Below the pieces are notes generated by a model, which searched no databases, was not told the DNA's origin, and was given only the letters and a program-made list of their open reading frames with translations. A stretch of DNA of 64,000 nt, taken from contig JADJOR010000005.1 in the NCBI GenBank assembly GCA_016713665.1, positions 62,001-126,000 of the forward strand, read 5' to 3'. The translations under genes were made by a program, and so were the position numbers. This document shows, in pieces, positions 1 through 8,943 of this stretch. Numbering within the stretch: the first letter of the stretch is position 1; the number at the start of each line of letters is the position of its first letter. This DNA is from Deltaproteobacteria bacterium (GTDB lineage: Bacteria; Myxococcota_A; UBA9160; UBA4427).

Positions 1-51
1 ATCCGCATGCGACGGCAACGAGTTCCGCTCATCGCCCGCGGCGACGAGTAG
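1..51 (+). other. Possible 3' end of an upstream gene
   Basis: Seventeen codons are open from the window edge to a TAG at 49-51, ten bases before the plsB start. They could be the tail of a gene cut by the window edge, which would make plsB the second gene of an operon. The stretch is too short to separate from a chance open frame. Confidence 0.15.
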
Positions 52-60
52 AATCGGGCC

Positions 61-2706
61 ATGGGAAGCGCCCCGTCTTCGACCCCCTCGCCTGCGAAGC
101 CCGCAGCCGCACCGGCGGCCGTGCCGGCTCCGATGCCGACTCCGACACCGACTGCGATGCCGGCCGCGATGCCCGGCGACCTCGCAGGACCCGAGTGGCC
201 CGCCACCGCTCTGGGCCAGCGCGTCGTCTTCCTCGTCGAGGCCGCGAGCCGGATCGAGCGGCGCCTCGTGCTCGACTGGATCGAGCGGAGCTGCCCGCGC
301 GATGTGGGGCGCGCTGCGGCGGCGCCCGACGGGGGCCGGGGGGAGGGGGGAGGGGGGAGTGGGCGTGCGGGCGGATGGCAGGTCGTTTCGATTCCCTGCT
401 CGCGCCGCCAGCGCCCGGACCGCCTGGGCCTGAAGCGGCGCGCCCCGGATCCCGCCCTCGAGGCCGCGCTCGCGACGGAAGGCGATCCGCTGATGGCGCC
501 CCTGCGCGTCGTCTGGCTCGCGCCCCTGCGTGGCGGCTCGCGCGAGACGAGCTTCTTCGACCTGCTCGTCCGCGGCGATCCGCGCGATCCGAACTGGCTG
601 CGCCAGGCGATCGTCTCGCGCCGCGAGCCCGATCGCTGCCTGATCGTCGCCGGCGAGCCCGCCACCGCCTCGAATCTCCGCGCGCGCTGGACCGAGGTCT
701 GCGGCTTCGATCAGACCGAGACGATCGGCTTCGCCGACTTCGTGCGACAGAAGGCGACGCTCGCCCTCGAGCGGGCGGAGCGGCGGGTGCGCGGCGCGCG
801 CTACAAGGTCCCGCGCCTCGTCCACGAGGCGATCCTCGGCCGGCCCGGCTTCCGGGGCGGGCTCGATCGGATCGCCCGGTCCCGGGACGACGCGCGCCCC
901 GGGACCCGCTCGAGCGCCCGGGCGATCGCGCGCATCACCGCCGAGGCCGCCCGCGACCTGCGCGAGATCGCCGCGACCCATAGCCCCCTCGTCATCGATC
1001 TCGTGAACCAGGCGATCCGCTGGCTCTACACCCGCGGCTACGACGAGAAGCTCGCCTACGACGAAGCGATGATGAAGCGCATCGCGCGCCTCGAGGAGCG
1101 CCATCCCGTCGTCTTCCTGCCGACCCACAAGTCGAATCTCGACCATCTCGTCCTGCAGTACGCCCTCCACGAGCACGGTCTCCCGCCCAACCACACCGCC
1201 GGCGGGATCAACATGAACTTCTTCCCCGTCGGCGCCCTCGTGCGGCGCAGCGGCGTCTTCTTCATCCGCCGCAGCTTCCGCGAAGACGCCGTCTACAAGC
1301 ACGTGCTCGCCCACTACATCGACTATCTCGTCGAGAAGCGCTTCCCGCTCGAGTGGTACATCGAGGGCGGGCGCTCGCGCTCCGGGAAGCTGCTGCCGCC
1401 GCGCTACGGCCTGCTCGCCAACGTCGTCGACGCCTGGCGCCGCGGGAAGAGCGAGGACGTCTACCTCGTCCCCGTCTCGATCGCCTACGACCAGATCCAG
1501 GAGGTCGGCAGCTACGTCGCCGAGCAGCGGGGCGCCGACAAGGAGCGGGAGAGCTTCGCCTGGCTGGTGCGGATCGTGCGCCAGCTCAAGCGCCGCTACG
1601 GGCGCATCTACCTCGCCTTCGGTGAGCCCGTCTCGATGCGCCAGCAGCTCGGCGACCGCGACGCGGCGGCAGGTGACGGGGCGACGGGCGGGACGACCTC
1701 GTCCCGCGCCGATCGCCGCTTCGACCTCGAGAAGCTCGCCTTCGAGGTCTCGGTCCGGATCAACCGCGTCACCCCGATCACGCCGACCTCGCTCGCGACC
1801 CTCGCGCTGCTGGGGGCGACGGGCGAGGCGCTCTCGGTCCGCGAGGTCCAGGCCTCCCTCGAGAGCCTGCTCGAGAGCGTCGCGATCCGAGGCCTCCCGA
1901 CGACCGACGACTTCCGGCTGCTCGAGAGCGAGGCGGGCATCCGGGCGACCCTCGACGCCCTCGTCGACAACGACGTCCTGACCCGCTTCGACGAGGGGAT
2001 CGAGCCCGTCTACAACATCGGCGACGACCAGCAGCTCGCCGCCGCCTACTACCGGAACACGATCGTCCACTTCTTCGTGAACCGCGCGATCGCCGAGCTC
2101 GCCCTGCTCCACGCGGCGGAAGGTCCCCGGGAAGAGGTCCTCGAGCGCTTCTGGGCCGAGGTCATGCGGCTGCGCGACCTGCTCAAATTCGAGTTCTTCT
2201 TCCCCGAGAAGGAAGTCTTCCGCGAGGAGATCCGGCAGGAGCTCGAGCACACCGCCCCTCGCTGGGAGGCCCGCCTCGCCTCGGGCGAGCTCGACGCCGA
2301 GGTGCTCGTGCGCCGCTCGCGACCCTTCAGTGCCCACCGCGCCCTGCGCCCCTTCCTCGAGAGCTACCGCGTGGTCGCCGACCAGCTCGTCCGCCTCGAT
2401 CCGAAGCAGCCCTTCGACGAGAAGCGCTTCCTCGCCCTCTGCATCGGGGTCGGGCGGCAGTACAAGCTGCAGAAGCGCATCCACGCCGCCGACTCGATCT
2501 CGAAGATCCTGTTCCAGACGGCGCTGCGCCTGGCGCGCAATCGCGACCTCTTCGACGAGAGCGAGGCGGGCGGGCCCGCCGCGAGGCTCGCATTCGCGAC
2601 CGAGATCCACGACGTTCTGCGCCGGGTCGACATCATCGTCGCCCTGGCCGCGAGTCGCCGAGCCGGCTTCCGGGCCCGCGTGCTGCCCGAGGCGAAGGAG
2701 ACCTGA
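61..2706 (+). CDS. plsB: Glycerol-3-phosphate 1-O-acyltransferase (PlsB type)
   Basis: It acylates sn-glycerol 3-phosphate at position 1, the first committed step of phospholipid synthesis, at the inner membrane. The acyltransferase blocks appear in order: HKSNLD (the HX4D catalytic motif, His near residue 356), GVFFIRRSF, EGGRSRSGK (near residue 435) and VPVSIAYDQ. At 881 residues it is somewhat longer than the roughly 800-residue enterobacterial enzyme. The extra length is a Pro/Ala-rich, low-complexity N-terminus of about 45 residues and an acidic/Gly-rich insert near residues 80-105. No clear ribosome binding site precedes the ATG at 61, so the true start may lie inside the Pro/Ala tract. 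A SnoaL-type gene follows after 3 bases, so the two are probably co-transcribed. The family call is firm; the start is not. Confidence 0.93.
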   Translation: MGSAPSSTPSPAKPAAAPAAVPAPMPTPTPTAMPAAMPGDLAGPEWPATALGQRVVFLVEAASRIERRLVLDWIERSCPRDVGRAAAAPDGGRGEGGGGSGRAGGWQVVSIPCSRRQRPDRLGLKRRAPDPALEAALATEGDPLMAPLRVVWLAPLRGGSRETSFFDLLVRGDPRDPNWLRQAIVSRREPDRCLIVAGEPATASNLRARWTEVCGFDQTETIGFADFVRQKATLALERAERRVRGARYKVPRLVHEAILGRPGFRGGLDRIARSRDDARPGTRSSARAIARITAEAARDLREIAATHSPLVIDLVNQAIRWLYTRGYDEKLAYDEAMMKRIARLEERHPVVFLPTHKSNLDHLVLQYALHEHGLPPNHTAGGINMNFFPVGALVRRSGVFFIRRSFREDAVYKHVLAHYIDYLVEKRFPLEWYIEGGRSRSGKLLPPRYGLLANVVDAWRRGKSEDVYLVPVSIAYDQIQEVGSYVAEQRGADKERESFAWLVRIVRQLKRRYGRIYLAFGEPVSMRQQLGDRDAAAGDGATGGTTSSRADRRFDLEKLAFEVSVRINRVTPITPTSLATLALLGATGEALSVREVQASLESLLESVAIRGLPTTDDFRLLESEAGIRATLDALVDNDVLTRFDEGIEPVYNIGDDQQLAAAYYRNTIVHFFVNRAIAELALLHAAEGPREEVLERFWAEVMRLRDLLKFEFFFPEKEVFREEIRQELEHTAPRWEARLASGELDAEVLVRRSRPFSAHRALRPFLESYRVVADQLVRLDPKQPFDEKRFLALCIGVGRQYKLQKRIHAADSISKILFQTALRLARNRDLFDESEAGGPAARLAFATEIHDVLRRVDIIVALAASRRAGFRARVLPEAKET

Positions 2707-2709
2707 TTC

Positions 2710-3168
2710 ATGGACGAAGCCGAGCTGCGCCGGCTCGCGGACCGGATCGAGATCACCGAGCTCCTGTCGCGTTATGCCGACGTGGTCGACCGCCGCGACT
2801 GGCCGCGCATGGACCGCGTCTTCGCCCTCGAGGCGACGATCGACTTTCGCCCCGCCGGCGGCCCCCACGGCCCCTTCCGGGAGATGATCGCCTGGCTCGA
2901 CCGGGCGCTGGACAGCTGGCCCAACAATCTCCACATGATCACGAACGTGATCGTGGAGCTCGACGGCGATCGGGCGAGCTCGCGCTGCTATTTCCACGCG
3001 CCGATCGGACGCGAGGCCCAGGATGGCCGCCAGGTCACGCTGACCGAATCCGGCCGCTTCCTCGACCGCCTGATCCGGACCGCCGACGGCTGGCGGATCG
3101 TCGCGCGCGTCTGCGAAGAGGTCGTCCGCGAAGGCCGGCTGCCGGACGGGTACACGATCCCGCGCTAG
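2710..3168 (+). CDS. SnoaL-like / NTF2-fold protein
   Basis: This is a 152-residue protein of the cone-shaped alpha+beta SnoaL/NTF2-like superfamily. It opens with the usual helix pattern (ITELLSRYADVVDRRDW, then a short acidic turn), followed by beta strands ending in GWRIVARVCEEV. Members include polyketide cyclases, dehydratases and ring-hydroxylating dioxygenase beta-like proteins; the substrate cannot be read from the sequence. It starts 3 bases after the plsB stop, which argues for one transcript, although a functional link to phospholipid synthesis is not obvious. A convergent hairpin lies immediately downstream. It is one of four SnoaL/NTF2-fold genes in the window. Confidence 0.8.
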   Translation: MDEAELRRLADRIEITELLSRYADVVDRRDWPRMDRVFALEATIDFRPAGGPHGPFREMIAWLDRALDSWPNNLHMITNVIVELDGDRASSRCYFHAPIGREAQDGRQVTLTESGRFLDRLIRTADGWRIVARVCEEVVREGRLPDGYTIPR

Positions 3169-3170
3169 GA

Positions 3171-3188
3171 GCCCGTCCCGAGACGGGC
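3171..3188. terminator. Short hairpin between convergent genes
   Basis: A perfect 7-bp stem (GCCCGTC paired with GACGGGC) with a CCGA loop starts three bases after the SnoaL stop, in the 60-bp gap between two convergent genes. There is no T-run on either strand, so it is at best a bidirectional terminator of the kind common in GC-rich genomes. Confidence 0.35.
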
Positions 3189-3228
3189 GTGGATGCGTCG
3201 AGACGCGCCGCGATCGCGCGCCTCGCCC

Positions 3229-4425
3229 TCAGCTCGCCTTGCGCGACTCGATGAACTGCTTGCGGTACTCGGCGAAGGCCGCGCAGATGCCCTCGCGCGT
3301 GAGGCCGTACTCGGAGAGCTCGTACTCGTGGGGCGGTCGCTTGTCCCGGGGATTGCGATCGCGCCAGGCCTGCATCGCCGCGCGGGCCGCCGGCGTCATC
3401 TCGATGCCGAAGATCCCGTAGACGCGCTCGACCTCGGCGATCGGATCGCGCAGGACGTCCTTGAACCAGATGTCGGCGAAGCGATTCGCGTCGTAGTGCT
3501 TGCGCGACTCCATCGCGCGGTTGGTTCCCCAGGCGAGGCGCTCCTGCCACTGGGCGGCGGCGATGCTCGCCTCGGAGGGGTCACCGTAGAGCGCCCACAT
3601 CGCGAAGTTCATCGAGGCGGCGGAGGGGACGGTCTCGACGGGGTCGCGGTGATTGAAGATCACGCGGGCGCCCGGGAAGACCTTGAAGAGCGTGTCGACG
3701 TAGCCGAGATGGCCTGGCGTCTTCAGGATCCAGCGCTCGCGCACGTTGCCGCGCTGGCGCTTCTGCCACTGCAGGAACTGGAACTGCTTGCGCAGGTAGA
3801 CGTAGGCCGGAGTCCAGTCCGTCTCGGTGAGGAAGCGGCGATAGGTCGGGACGTTCACGAAGGCTTCGGGGACGTGGGAACGGAAGGAATGCTCGAGGAG
3901 CATGATCTCCTCGTCCGGCGCCTCCGCGTCCCAGGGATGGATCGAGGCCTGGCGCGGATCGGCCTCGAGGATCGCGGCGACCTCGGCGCGCGCCGCGGCG
4001 ATGCGCGGGTCGGGCCTCTTCCAGTCGATGTCGAGGGCCGGCGCCGGGAAGCGGACCTCCCACCAGTCGGCGGCGTGGTTGCGGGGATCGCTCGCGACGA
4101 GGCGGTGGAGCATGGTCGTGCCGGTCCGCATCAGGCCCATGATGACGATGGGCGCGCCGAGCTCCTCCTTCAGGATCTCGGGATGGCGGCGGATCCACTC
4201 CTGGGTGATGAGCCGGGTCTCGAGGCTCTCGAGGATGCGCAGGCGCATCACGGTCCGGCCGAGCTCGTTGAGGGGTGTCTCCTCGCGCAGCGATTTCAGC
4301 AGGACGGAGAACGGCTCCTGGAACGGATCGGGCCCGAAATCCTCGAGCCCCGTGCGGGCCTTCGCATCGGCCAGGATGGCTGCCTCGTCGAACGCGGCCC
4401 GATTTTCGGCGCTACCTCGGCTCAT
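3229..4425 (-). CDS. Sulfotransferase family protein
   Basis: A 398-residue PAPS-dependent sulfotransferase-fold protein. The 5'-phosphosulfate loop is PIVIMGLMRTGTTMLHRL (RTGTT at residues 100-104) and the 3'-phosphate-binding strand/helix is VIFNHRDPVETVPS (near residue 265). This is the large bacterial Sulfotransfer_3-like group rather than a carbohydrate-specific type. Bacterial members transfer sulfate to lipids, sterols, glycans or small phenols; the acceptor is unknown here. It is transcribed toward the SnoaL gene and is monocistronic as far as visible, with a GAGGAG-like site before the ATG at 4425 and a 12-nt tandem repeat just upstream. A second, clearly different sulfotransferase lies at 20603-21733. 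Confidence 0.88.
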   Translation of the reverse strand: MSRGSAENRAAFDEAAILADAKARTGLEDFGPDPFQEPFSVLLKSLREETPLNELGRTVMRLRILESLETRLITQEWIRRHPEILKEELGAPIVIMGLMRTGTTMLHRLVASDPRNHAADWWEVRFPAPALDIDWKRPDPRIAAARAEVAAILEADPRQASIHPWDAEAPDEEIMLLEHSFRSHVPEAFVNVPTYRRFLTETDWTPAYVYLRKQFQFLQWQKRQRGNVRERWILKTPGHLGYVDTLFKVFPGARVIFNHRDPVETVPSAASMNFAMWALYGDPSEASIAAAQWQERLAWGTNRAMESRKHYDANRFADIWFKDVLRDPIAEVERVYGIFGIEMTPAARAAMQAWRDRNPRDKRPPHEYELSEYGLTREGICAAFAEYRKQFIESRKAS

Positions 4426-4452
4426 GAAGACGGCTCCTCGAGACGCGATCGG

Positions 4453-4488
4453 ATGGGGATCCGGGTGGGGATCCGGACGGGGATCCAG
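4453..4488. repeat. 12-nt tandem repeat, three copies
   Basis: Three adjacent 12-base units share the core GGGGATCC (units start at 4453, 4465 and 4477). They lie 28 bases upstream of the sulfotransferase start in the 136-bp gap between two minus-strand genes. They could sit in the leader or promoter of that gene; no function can be assigned. Confidence 0.6.
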
Positions 4489-4561
4489 ACGAAAGAAGCC
4501 GACGAGCCCGGATGGGGCCGCCGGCGAAGCGGGAGGAGCTTAGAAGCTCACCCCGCGCGAT

Positions 4562-6502
4562 TCAATCGGCGTTCTGGCCGGCCGAGCTCGCCTGCGCGGG
4601 CTTCCCCGAGCCCGGCTCCGCGGCCCGGGCCGCGCCGGCGGCCGCCGCGGGCGGCCGGTACCAGATCGGCGAGGTGTAGGCGCGCTCCTGCTGCGTGACA
4701 CGGGTGCCGGGCTCGAGCTTCCGGCGGAAGCGCGTCGCATCGATCGCGTTCCAGCGCGGCGTCGCGACCTCGAGCACCCGCGCGTAATAGAAGGCCGGCT
4801 GAGCCCCGTCGAAGTCGGGATCGGTCCAGACGGCCGAGATCTCGCGCAGACCCTTCACGTCCGGCGCCCGCTCGACGTCGAAGACCTTCTCCTGCGCCCT
4901 GCCGGCCGCGTCGACCCAGCCTTTCACGATCTGGATCCGCTCGAGGTTCGCACCGACGGGATCCTTCGCGACCGAGAGCAGGAAGGTCGGCGTCTTCTGG
5001 TCCGCGATCGGCGCCGGCAGATCCGATCCCATCGGCACCCCCTTCACGTAGCCCGCCCGCGCGACGTTCGAGGAGCCCGCGTCGACGTCGCCGAAGCGCC
5101 AGCCGCCGAAGAAGAGCACCGCGATCCGCGGCCCCGTCGTCGAATAGGTCTCGCCGCGCCGGAGCGCGTCGAAGATCGCCTCGCGTGTATTCGCCCCGGC
5201 CCAGACGCCGACGTAGCCCGCCGCGGCCTGCTCCCAGTTCATCGTCGCCTGACCTGCGGGATCCGACGAGTGGATGAACTCGCCCTTCGAGCGATCGGTC
5301 CCGAGATGCATGTTCGCGGTCTTGCCCCAGTAGTTCTTCTCGTCGGCGGTCGCGAGGGAGGTATGGGAGTCGGTGCTCCCGATCATCGCGAAGCGATAGG
5401 GATTGACGCCGATCAGGCGCTCGAGGAGGAGGCCGGTCTTGAGCGCCGCGCGCGCGTAGCTGCCGACGTGCATCTCGGGGAGCGTCCGCGCCGTCCCCGC
5501 GATGTTGGTCTTGTCCCAGCGCTCGTAGTCGGCGAACTCGTCGTCGGGGGAGAGGAAGGGATGGGTCTCGCTGTCGCCCTTGATCTGGGTGACCTCGACG
5601 ACGGGCTCGTAGCGCGCCCGGGCGCGGGCATACGTCGCGTCGATCGGCTTCCCCGCCGAGTCCACGGTCGCGAACATCAGGCCGTTGGAGAGGTTCGAGT
5701 TGTGGGGGATCGCGAAGGCCTGGCCGCCAGTCTCCCGCTCGTAGCGCGCGAGGAACTTCCAGAGCGCTTCGGGCTCGCCCGAATCGATCGCGGAGAAGGG
5801 CAGGATCTTCTTCGCGCGGTCGGCGCCGTCGCGGAAGATCACGTTGCGATGGAGGTTGTTGCCGTTCGGCATCGAGCCCCACTCGTAGCCGACGAAGGTC
5901 GTGAAGCGACCGGGCTCGTACATCTGCTCCGCGACGTCGACGACCTCGTCCCAGACCGCGCGCCGGAGCGCCGGATCGGCGCCGAGCGGGTCGCCGACGA
6001 GGAGCGACGTGAGCTTCCCGATCTGCTCGGGCCCGAAGACCGGGTTCTCGGCGATGAAGCGCGAGACCTTCGTCGCCGTCTCGGAGCCGGCGACGCGGGG
6101 ATCCTTGCGGCGGATCATCGAGAAGACGCCGAGATACTCGGCGTGATCCGACACCATCAGGAAGTCGAGCGGCCGATCGAGCTTTGCCCGGCGGCGATCG
6201 GGCAGCTGGACCGCCTCGCCCTTCGCGAAGCGATAGGCGACATCGGGGCCGAGGGTGAAGTTGTTGAACAGATTCGCGTCGAGGGAGTTCGACGTATGCA
6301 GATGGAGATCGCCGAAGAAGAGCTGCGGCAACGCGTCGTCGGCGCGAGCGAGGGACACCGTCGCGACGCTCAACGCCGCGGAGGCGGCGACGAAGGCGGC
6401 GACGCCCGCGCGGGCGTGGCCGTGGGCCGGGCCGGCGGTCCACCCCGGGCGCCGCCCGATCGACCTCGTTCGCCCCATCGTCCATCGTCGGATCGCCTTC
6501 AT
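4562..6502 (-). CDS. DUF3604 domain-containing exported protein
   Basis: A 646-residue protein of the DUF3604 family, whose members resemble PHP-type metallohydrolases. Metal-ligand-like motifs are FFGDLHLHTSNS (near residue 65), SDHAEYLG and IGSTDSHTSL. The N-terminus has a basic region, then a hydrophobic stretch (VAAFVAASAALSVATVSLA) ending at a likely signal-peptidase site ARA-DD, so it is probably periplasmic or secreted. The ATG at 6502 is chosen because GAGGAG sits six bases upstream and the signal peptide begins there; the frame stays open further upstream but without the same signals. The substrate is unknown; PHP relatives hydrolyse phosphoesters. It is divergent from the alcohol dehydrogenase gene at 6659. 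Confidence 0.85.
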   Translation of the reverse strand: MKAIRRWTMGRTRSIGRRPGWTAGPAHGHARAGVAAFVAASAALSVATVSLARADDALPQLFFGDLHLHTSNSLDANLFNNFTLGPDVAYRFAKGEAVQLPDRRRAKLDRPLDFLMVSDHAEYLGVFSMIRRKDPRVAGSETATKVSRFIAENPVFGPEQIGKLTSLLVGDPLGADPALRRAVWDEVVDVAEQMYEPGRFTTFVGYEWGSMPNGNNLHRNVIFRDGADRAKKILPFSAIDSGEPEALWKFLARYERETGGQAFAIPHNSNLSNGLMFATVDSAGKPIDATYARARARYEPVVEVTQIKGDSETHPFLSPDDEFADYERWDKTNIAGTARTLPEMHVGSYARAALKTGLLLERLIGVNPYRFAMIGSTDSHTSLATADEKNYWGKTANMHLGTDRSKGEFIHSSDPAGQATMNWEQAAAGYVGVWAGANTREAIFDALRRGETYSTTGPRIAVLFFGGWRFGDVDAGSSNVARAGYVKGVPMGSDLPAPIADQKTPTFLLSVAKDPVGANLERIQIVKGWVDAAGRAQEKVFDVERAPDVKGLREISAVWTDPDFDGAQPAFYYARVLEVATPRWNAIDATRFRRKLEPGTRVTQQERAYTSPIWYRPPAAAAGAARAAEPGSGKPAQASSAGQNAD

Positions 6503-6658
6503 GCGCTGCTCCTCGTTCGCCCGGGCTCCTCGGGCGAGCGCAAGGCTAGGAAGGATGACGGCCCGTGCAAGCACCGGGGCGTCGCGCCGCGATCGCGTGC
6601 GTCCGAGGAGACCTGCCGGTAGCCTCGTGCCGTCGCCCCACGCCGAGGAGCCCCCCTC

Positions 6659-7711
6659 ATGAAGAAGACGATGCGCGCCTTTCGCATGCTCCGTTGGCAG
6701 GAGCCCCCGAGCCTGGTCGAGATCGACCTCCCGGAGCCCGGGCCCGGCGAGGTCCGCATCCGGGTGGCCGGCAACGGCGTCTGCCAGAGCGACCTCCACA
6801 TGCCGCAGCTGCCCGCGATCATGGAGAAATTCCTCGGCTGGCAGATGCCCTTCACCCTCGGCCACGAGGTCGGCGGCTTTATCGACGCCCTCGGCGCCGG
6901 GGTCTCGGGCTTCGAGAAGGATCAGCCCGTCGCCGTCGTGTCGACGCGCTCCTGTGGCCATTGCCTCGAATGCGACGCCGGCTTCGACAACGCCTGCGAC
7001 TCGAACAAGAAGGGCCGTGGCTACGGCATGAACGGCGGCATCGCCGACTACCTCGTCGTCGAGAGCACGCGCCCGATCCTCCCCCTCGAGCGACTCGATC
7101 CGAAGCTCGCGGGCCCGCTGACGGACGCGGGCTCGACCTCGTTCCACGGCGTGCGCCGCGTGACCGACCGCCTCGGCCCCGGGCGCACGGCGTTCGTGAT
7201 CGGCGCCGGCGGCCTCGGGAGCTTCGCGATCCAGTATCTCAAGATCCTGACGAAGGCGCGGATCCTCGTCGCCGACGTCGCCGCCGACAAACGCGCCCGC
7301 GCGGTCGAGCTCGGCGCCGACGACGTGATCGACGGAGCCCTCGAGAACGTCGCAGGCGAGGTCCTGAAGAGGACCGACGGCCGCGGGGCCGACGCCGTGC
7401 TCGACTTCGTCGGCACGACCGCGACGATCGCGACGAGCATCGCTTCGCTCGCGAAGCTCGGGCGTTATGCCTTGATCGGCGCCGGAGAGGGGAAGCTCGA
7501 GATGCCGCTCATGGGCGCGCTCGCGGGCAAGGGCGCCTCGATCTGCTCCTTCGTCGGGGGCACCGCCGAGGACACGCGCTCCGCCATCGAGCTCGCCGAG
7601 CAGGGCCTGCTGCGCAACGACGTCGAGCTCTTCGACATCGTCGACTCGGCGAAGGCCTTCGAGAAGCTCGCCGCGGGCCAGCTCCAGGGGCGCGCGGTCA
7701 TCGTGCCCTGA
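6659..7711 (+). CDS. Zinc-dependent alcohol dehydrogenase (MDR family)
   Basis: A 350-residue medium-chain NAD(P)-dependent dehydrogenase that oxidises alcohols or reduces aldehydes/ketones. The catalytic zinc ligands are the Cys in NGVCQSD and the His-Glu of TLGHEVGG. The structural zinc site is complete (C-X2-C-X2-C-X7-C in CGHCLECDAGFDNAC). The Rossmann fold begins at IGAGGLGSFAIQYLK, and the following acidic residue (ADVAADK) favours NAD. GAGGAG precedes the ATG. It resembles the group that includes cyclohexanol and 6-hydroxyhexanoate dehydrogenases, but the substrate is not predictable. The next gene, a PEP-CTERM protein, starts 71 bases downstream. Confidence 0.9.
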   Translation: MKKTMRAFRMLRWQEPPSLVEIDLPEPGPGEVRIRVAGNGVCQSDLHMPQLPAIMEKFLGWQMPFTLGHEVGGFIDALGAGVSGFEKDQPVAVVSTRSCGHCLECDAGFDNACDSNKKGRGYGMNGGIADYLVVESTRPILPLERLDPKLAGPLTDAGSTSFHGVRRVTDRLGPGRTAFVIGAGGLGSFAIQYLKILTKARILVADVAADKRARAVELGADDVIDGALENVAGEVLKRTDGRGADAVLDFVGTTATIATSIASLAKLGRYALIGAGEGKLEMPLMGALAGKGASICSFVGGTAEDTRSAIELAEQGLLRNDVELFDIVDSAKAFEKLAAGQLQGRAVIVP

Positions 7712-7782
7712 GCGGCGGCAACGGCGGCGACCGTCGAGCCGACGACGATCGGCTCGCCCCGTCCGGACAGGAGACCGACACG

Positions 7783-8925
7783 ATGCGATTCGCGGCGCCC
7801 TTCCTCCTCTTCCCGACGACGATCGCCCTGCTCGCGGCGCTCGCGCCGAGCTCGATTGCCTCGGCCTTCGAGATCCATCGCCATGCGCTGATGACGCGCG
7901 CCACGCTCCAGAACGCCGGCGTCTCCGGTCCGGCCGTCGGCTCGGCCGTCCTGGGCGCGATGTGGCCCGACGCGGTCGGCTGCGTGCTCTACGCCTACTG
8001 CGATCCGCCGTACAACCTGGGCCGACCGGCGCCCTCCGAAGATCGGATCCTCGGCGACCTCTCGTTGAACCATTTCGACAACGACCGGTTCGACGACTCG
8101 ATCGCGCGCGTGAACCAGCGAATGGGACAGGCCTACGTCCTGTGGAGGAGCCTCGCCGGCTCGGCCAACCCCTGGCCCGACGAGGACGCCCGCGATTTTC
8201 ATCGCGCGATGTTCCTGTTCGGCCAGGCCCTGCACGCGATCCAGGACTTCTACGCCCACTCGACCTACCTCGAGTGCAACGTCCCCCTGCTCCGGATCGG
8301 CTGCTCGCGCGGGCTCGCGATCTGGAACGGCCTGCGCGTCGGGGGCTGCGACCCGAGCTACACGGTCGACGGCGTGACGGACCTGCAGAGCGGCTACTAC
8401 AAGATCGCGCCGCCTCCGGGCTCGACGACCCACGACGCGCTCAACAAGGACCATCCGGGGACGGCCCAGGGCGCGCGGATCGTCACGCGACTCTTCCCGC
8501 CCGCCTCCTGCTTCACCTACTACGGGGCCATCTCGGGGCAGTTCGGCGCGAGCGGAGGGAGCGACACCTACGACCCGACCGGCATCGCGCCCCGCCACTC
8601 CGACCACGCGCTGACCGCGCTGAACTCCGGGGGCCCCGTCTTCGGGAGCCTTCCGCTCGAAGCCGCTGCAGGCGCGAACGAGACGAGCGCTGCTCCTGCG
8701 GCGGCCGACGAGTCGCTCTTCGATCTGATCGCCCGCGCCAACGCCGATCCGGCGGTCATCGCCCTGGCGGACGAGCTCTCGGCGCTGGTCGACCCGACGA
8801 ACCCGGACCCCCACGCCTTCCCGCTCGAGTCCCTGGATCTCGACGGTCTCCCGGTGCCCGAGCCCTCCCTCGCGCTCCTGCTCGCGACCGGCCTGCTCTG
8901 GATCCGCTGCCTCCCGCGGCGCTGA
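7783..8925 (+). CDS. Het-C/phospholipase C-like exported protein with PEP-CTERM tail
   Basis: A 380-residue exported protein. It has an N-terminal signal peptide (hydrophobic to about residue 26, likely cleavage after IASA) and then a helical domain carrying FGQALHAIQDFYAHSTYLE near residue 160. That stretch matches the metal-binding helix typical of Het-C and zinc-dependent phospholipase C/P1 nuclease-like folds. The C-terminus is a sorting signal: VPEPS, a hydrophobic helix (LALLLATGLLWI) and a short basic tail (PRR), the PEP-CTERM architecture recognised by exosortase/EpsH systems. It is therefore probably processed at the inner membrane and surface-exposed or attached to exopolysaccharide. 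The ATG at 7783 is chosen because the signal peptide starts there; GGAGACCGACACG gives a weak ribosome site. No exosortase gene is in the window. Confidence 0.72.
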   Translation: MRFAAPFLLFPTTIALLAALAPSSIASAFEIHRHALMTRATLQNAGVSGPAVGSAVLGAMWPDAVGCVLYAYCDPPYNLGRPAPSEDRILGDLSLNHFDNDRFDDSIARVNQRMGQAYVLWRSLAGSANPWPDEDARDFHRAMFLFGQALHAIQDFYAHSTYLECNVPLLRIGCSRGLAIWNGLRVGGCDPSYTVDGVTDLQSGYYKIAPPPGSTTHDALNKDHPGTAQGARIVTRLFPPASCFTYYGAISGQFGASGGSDTYDPTGIAPRHSDHALTALNSGGPVFGSLPLEAAAGANETSAAPAAADESLFDLIARANADPAVIALADELSALVDPTNPDPHAFPLESLDLDGLPVPEPSLALLLATGLLWIRCLPRR

Positions 8926-8943
8926 GGCCCGCGACCGGGATCC

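Noticed and set aside
5270..6622. Long plus-strand open frame opposite the DUF3604 gene
   Set aside because: It mirrors the DUF3604 codons on the other strand; high GC at codon position three suppresses stops in the opposite frame. The product has no fold-like pattern.
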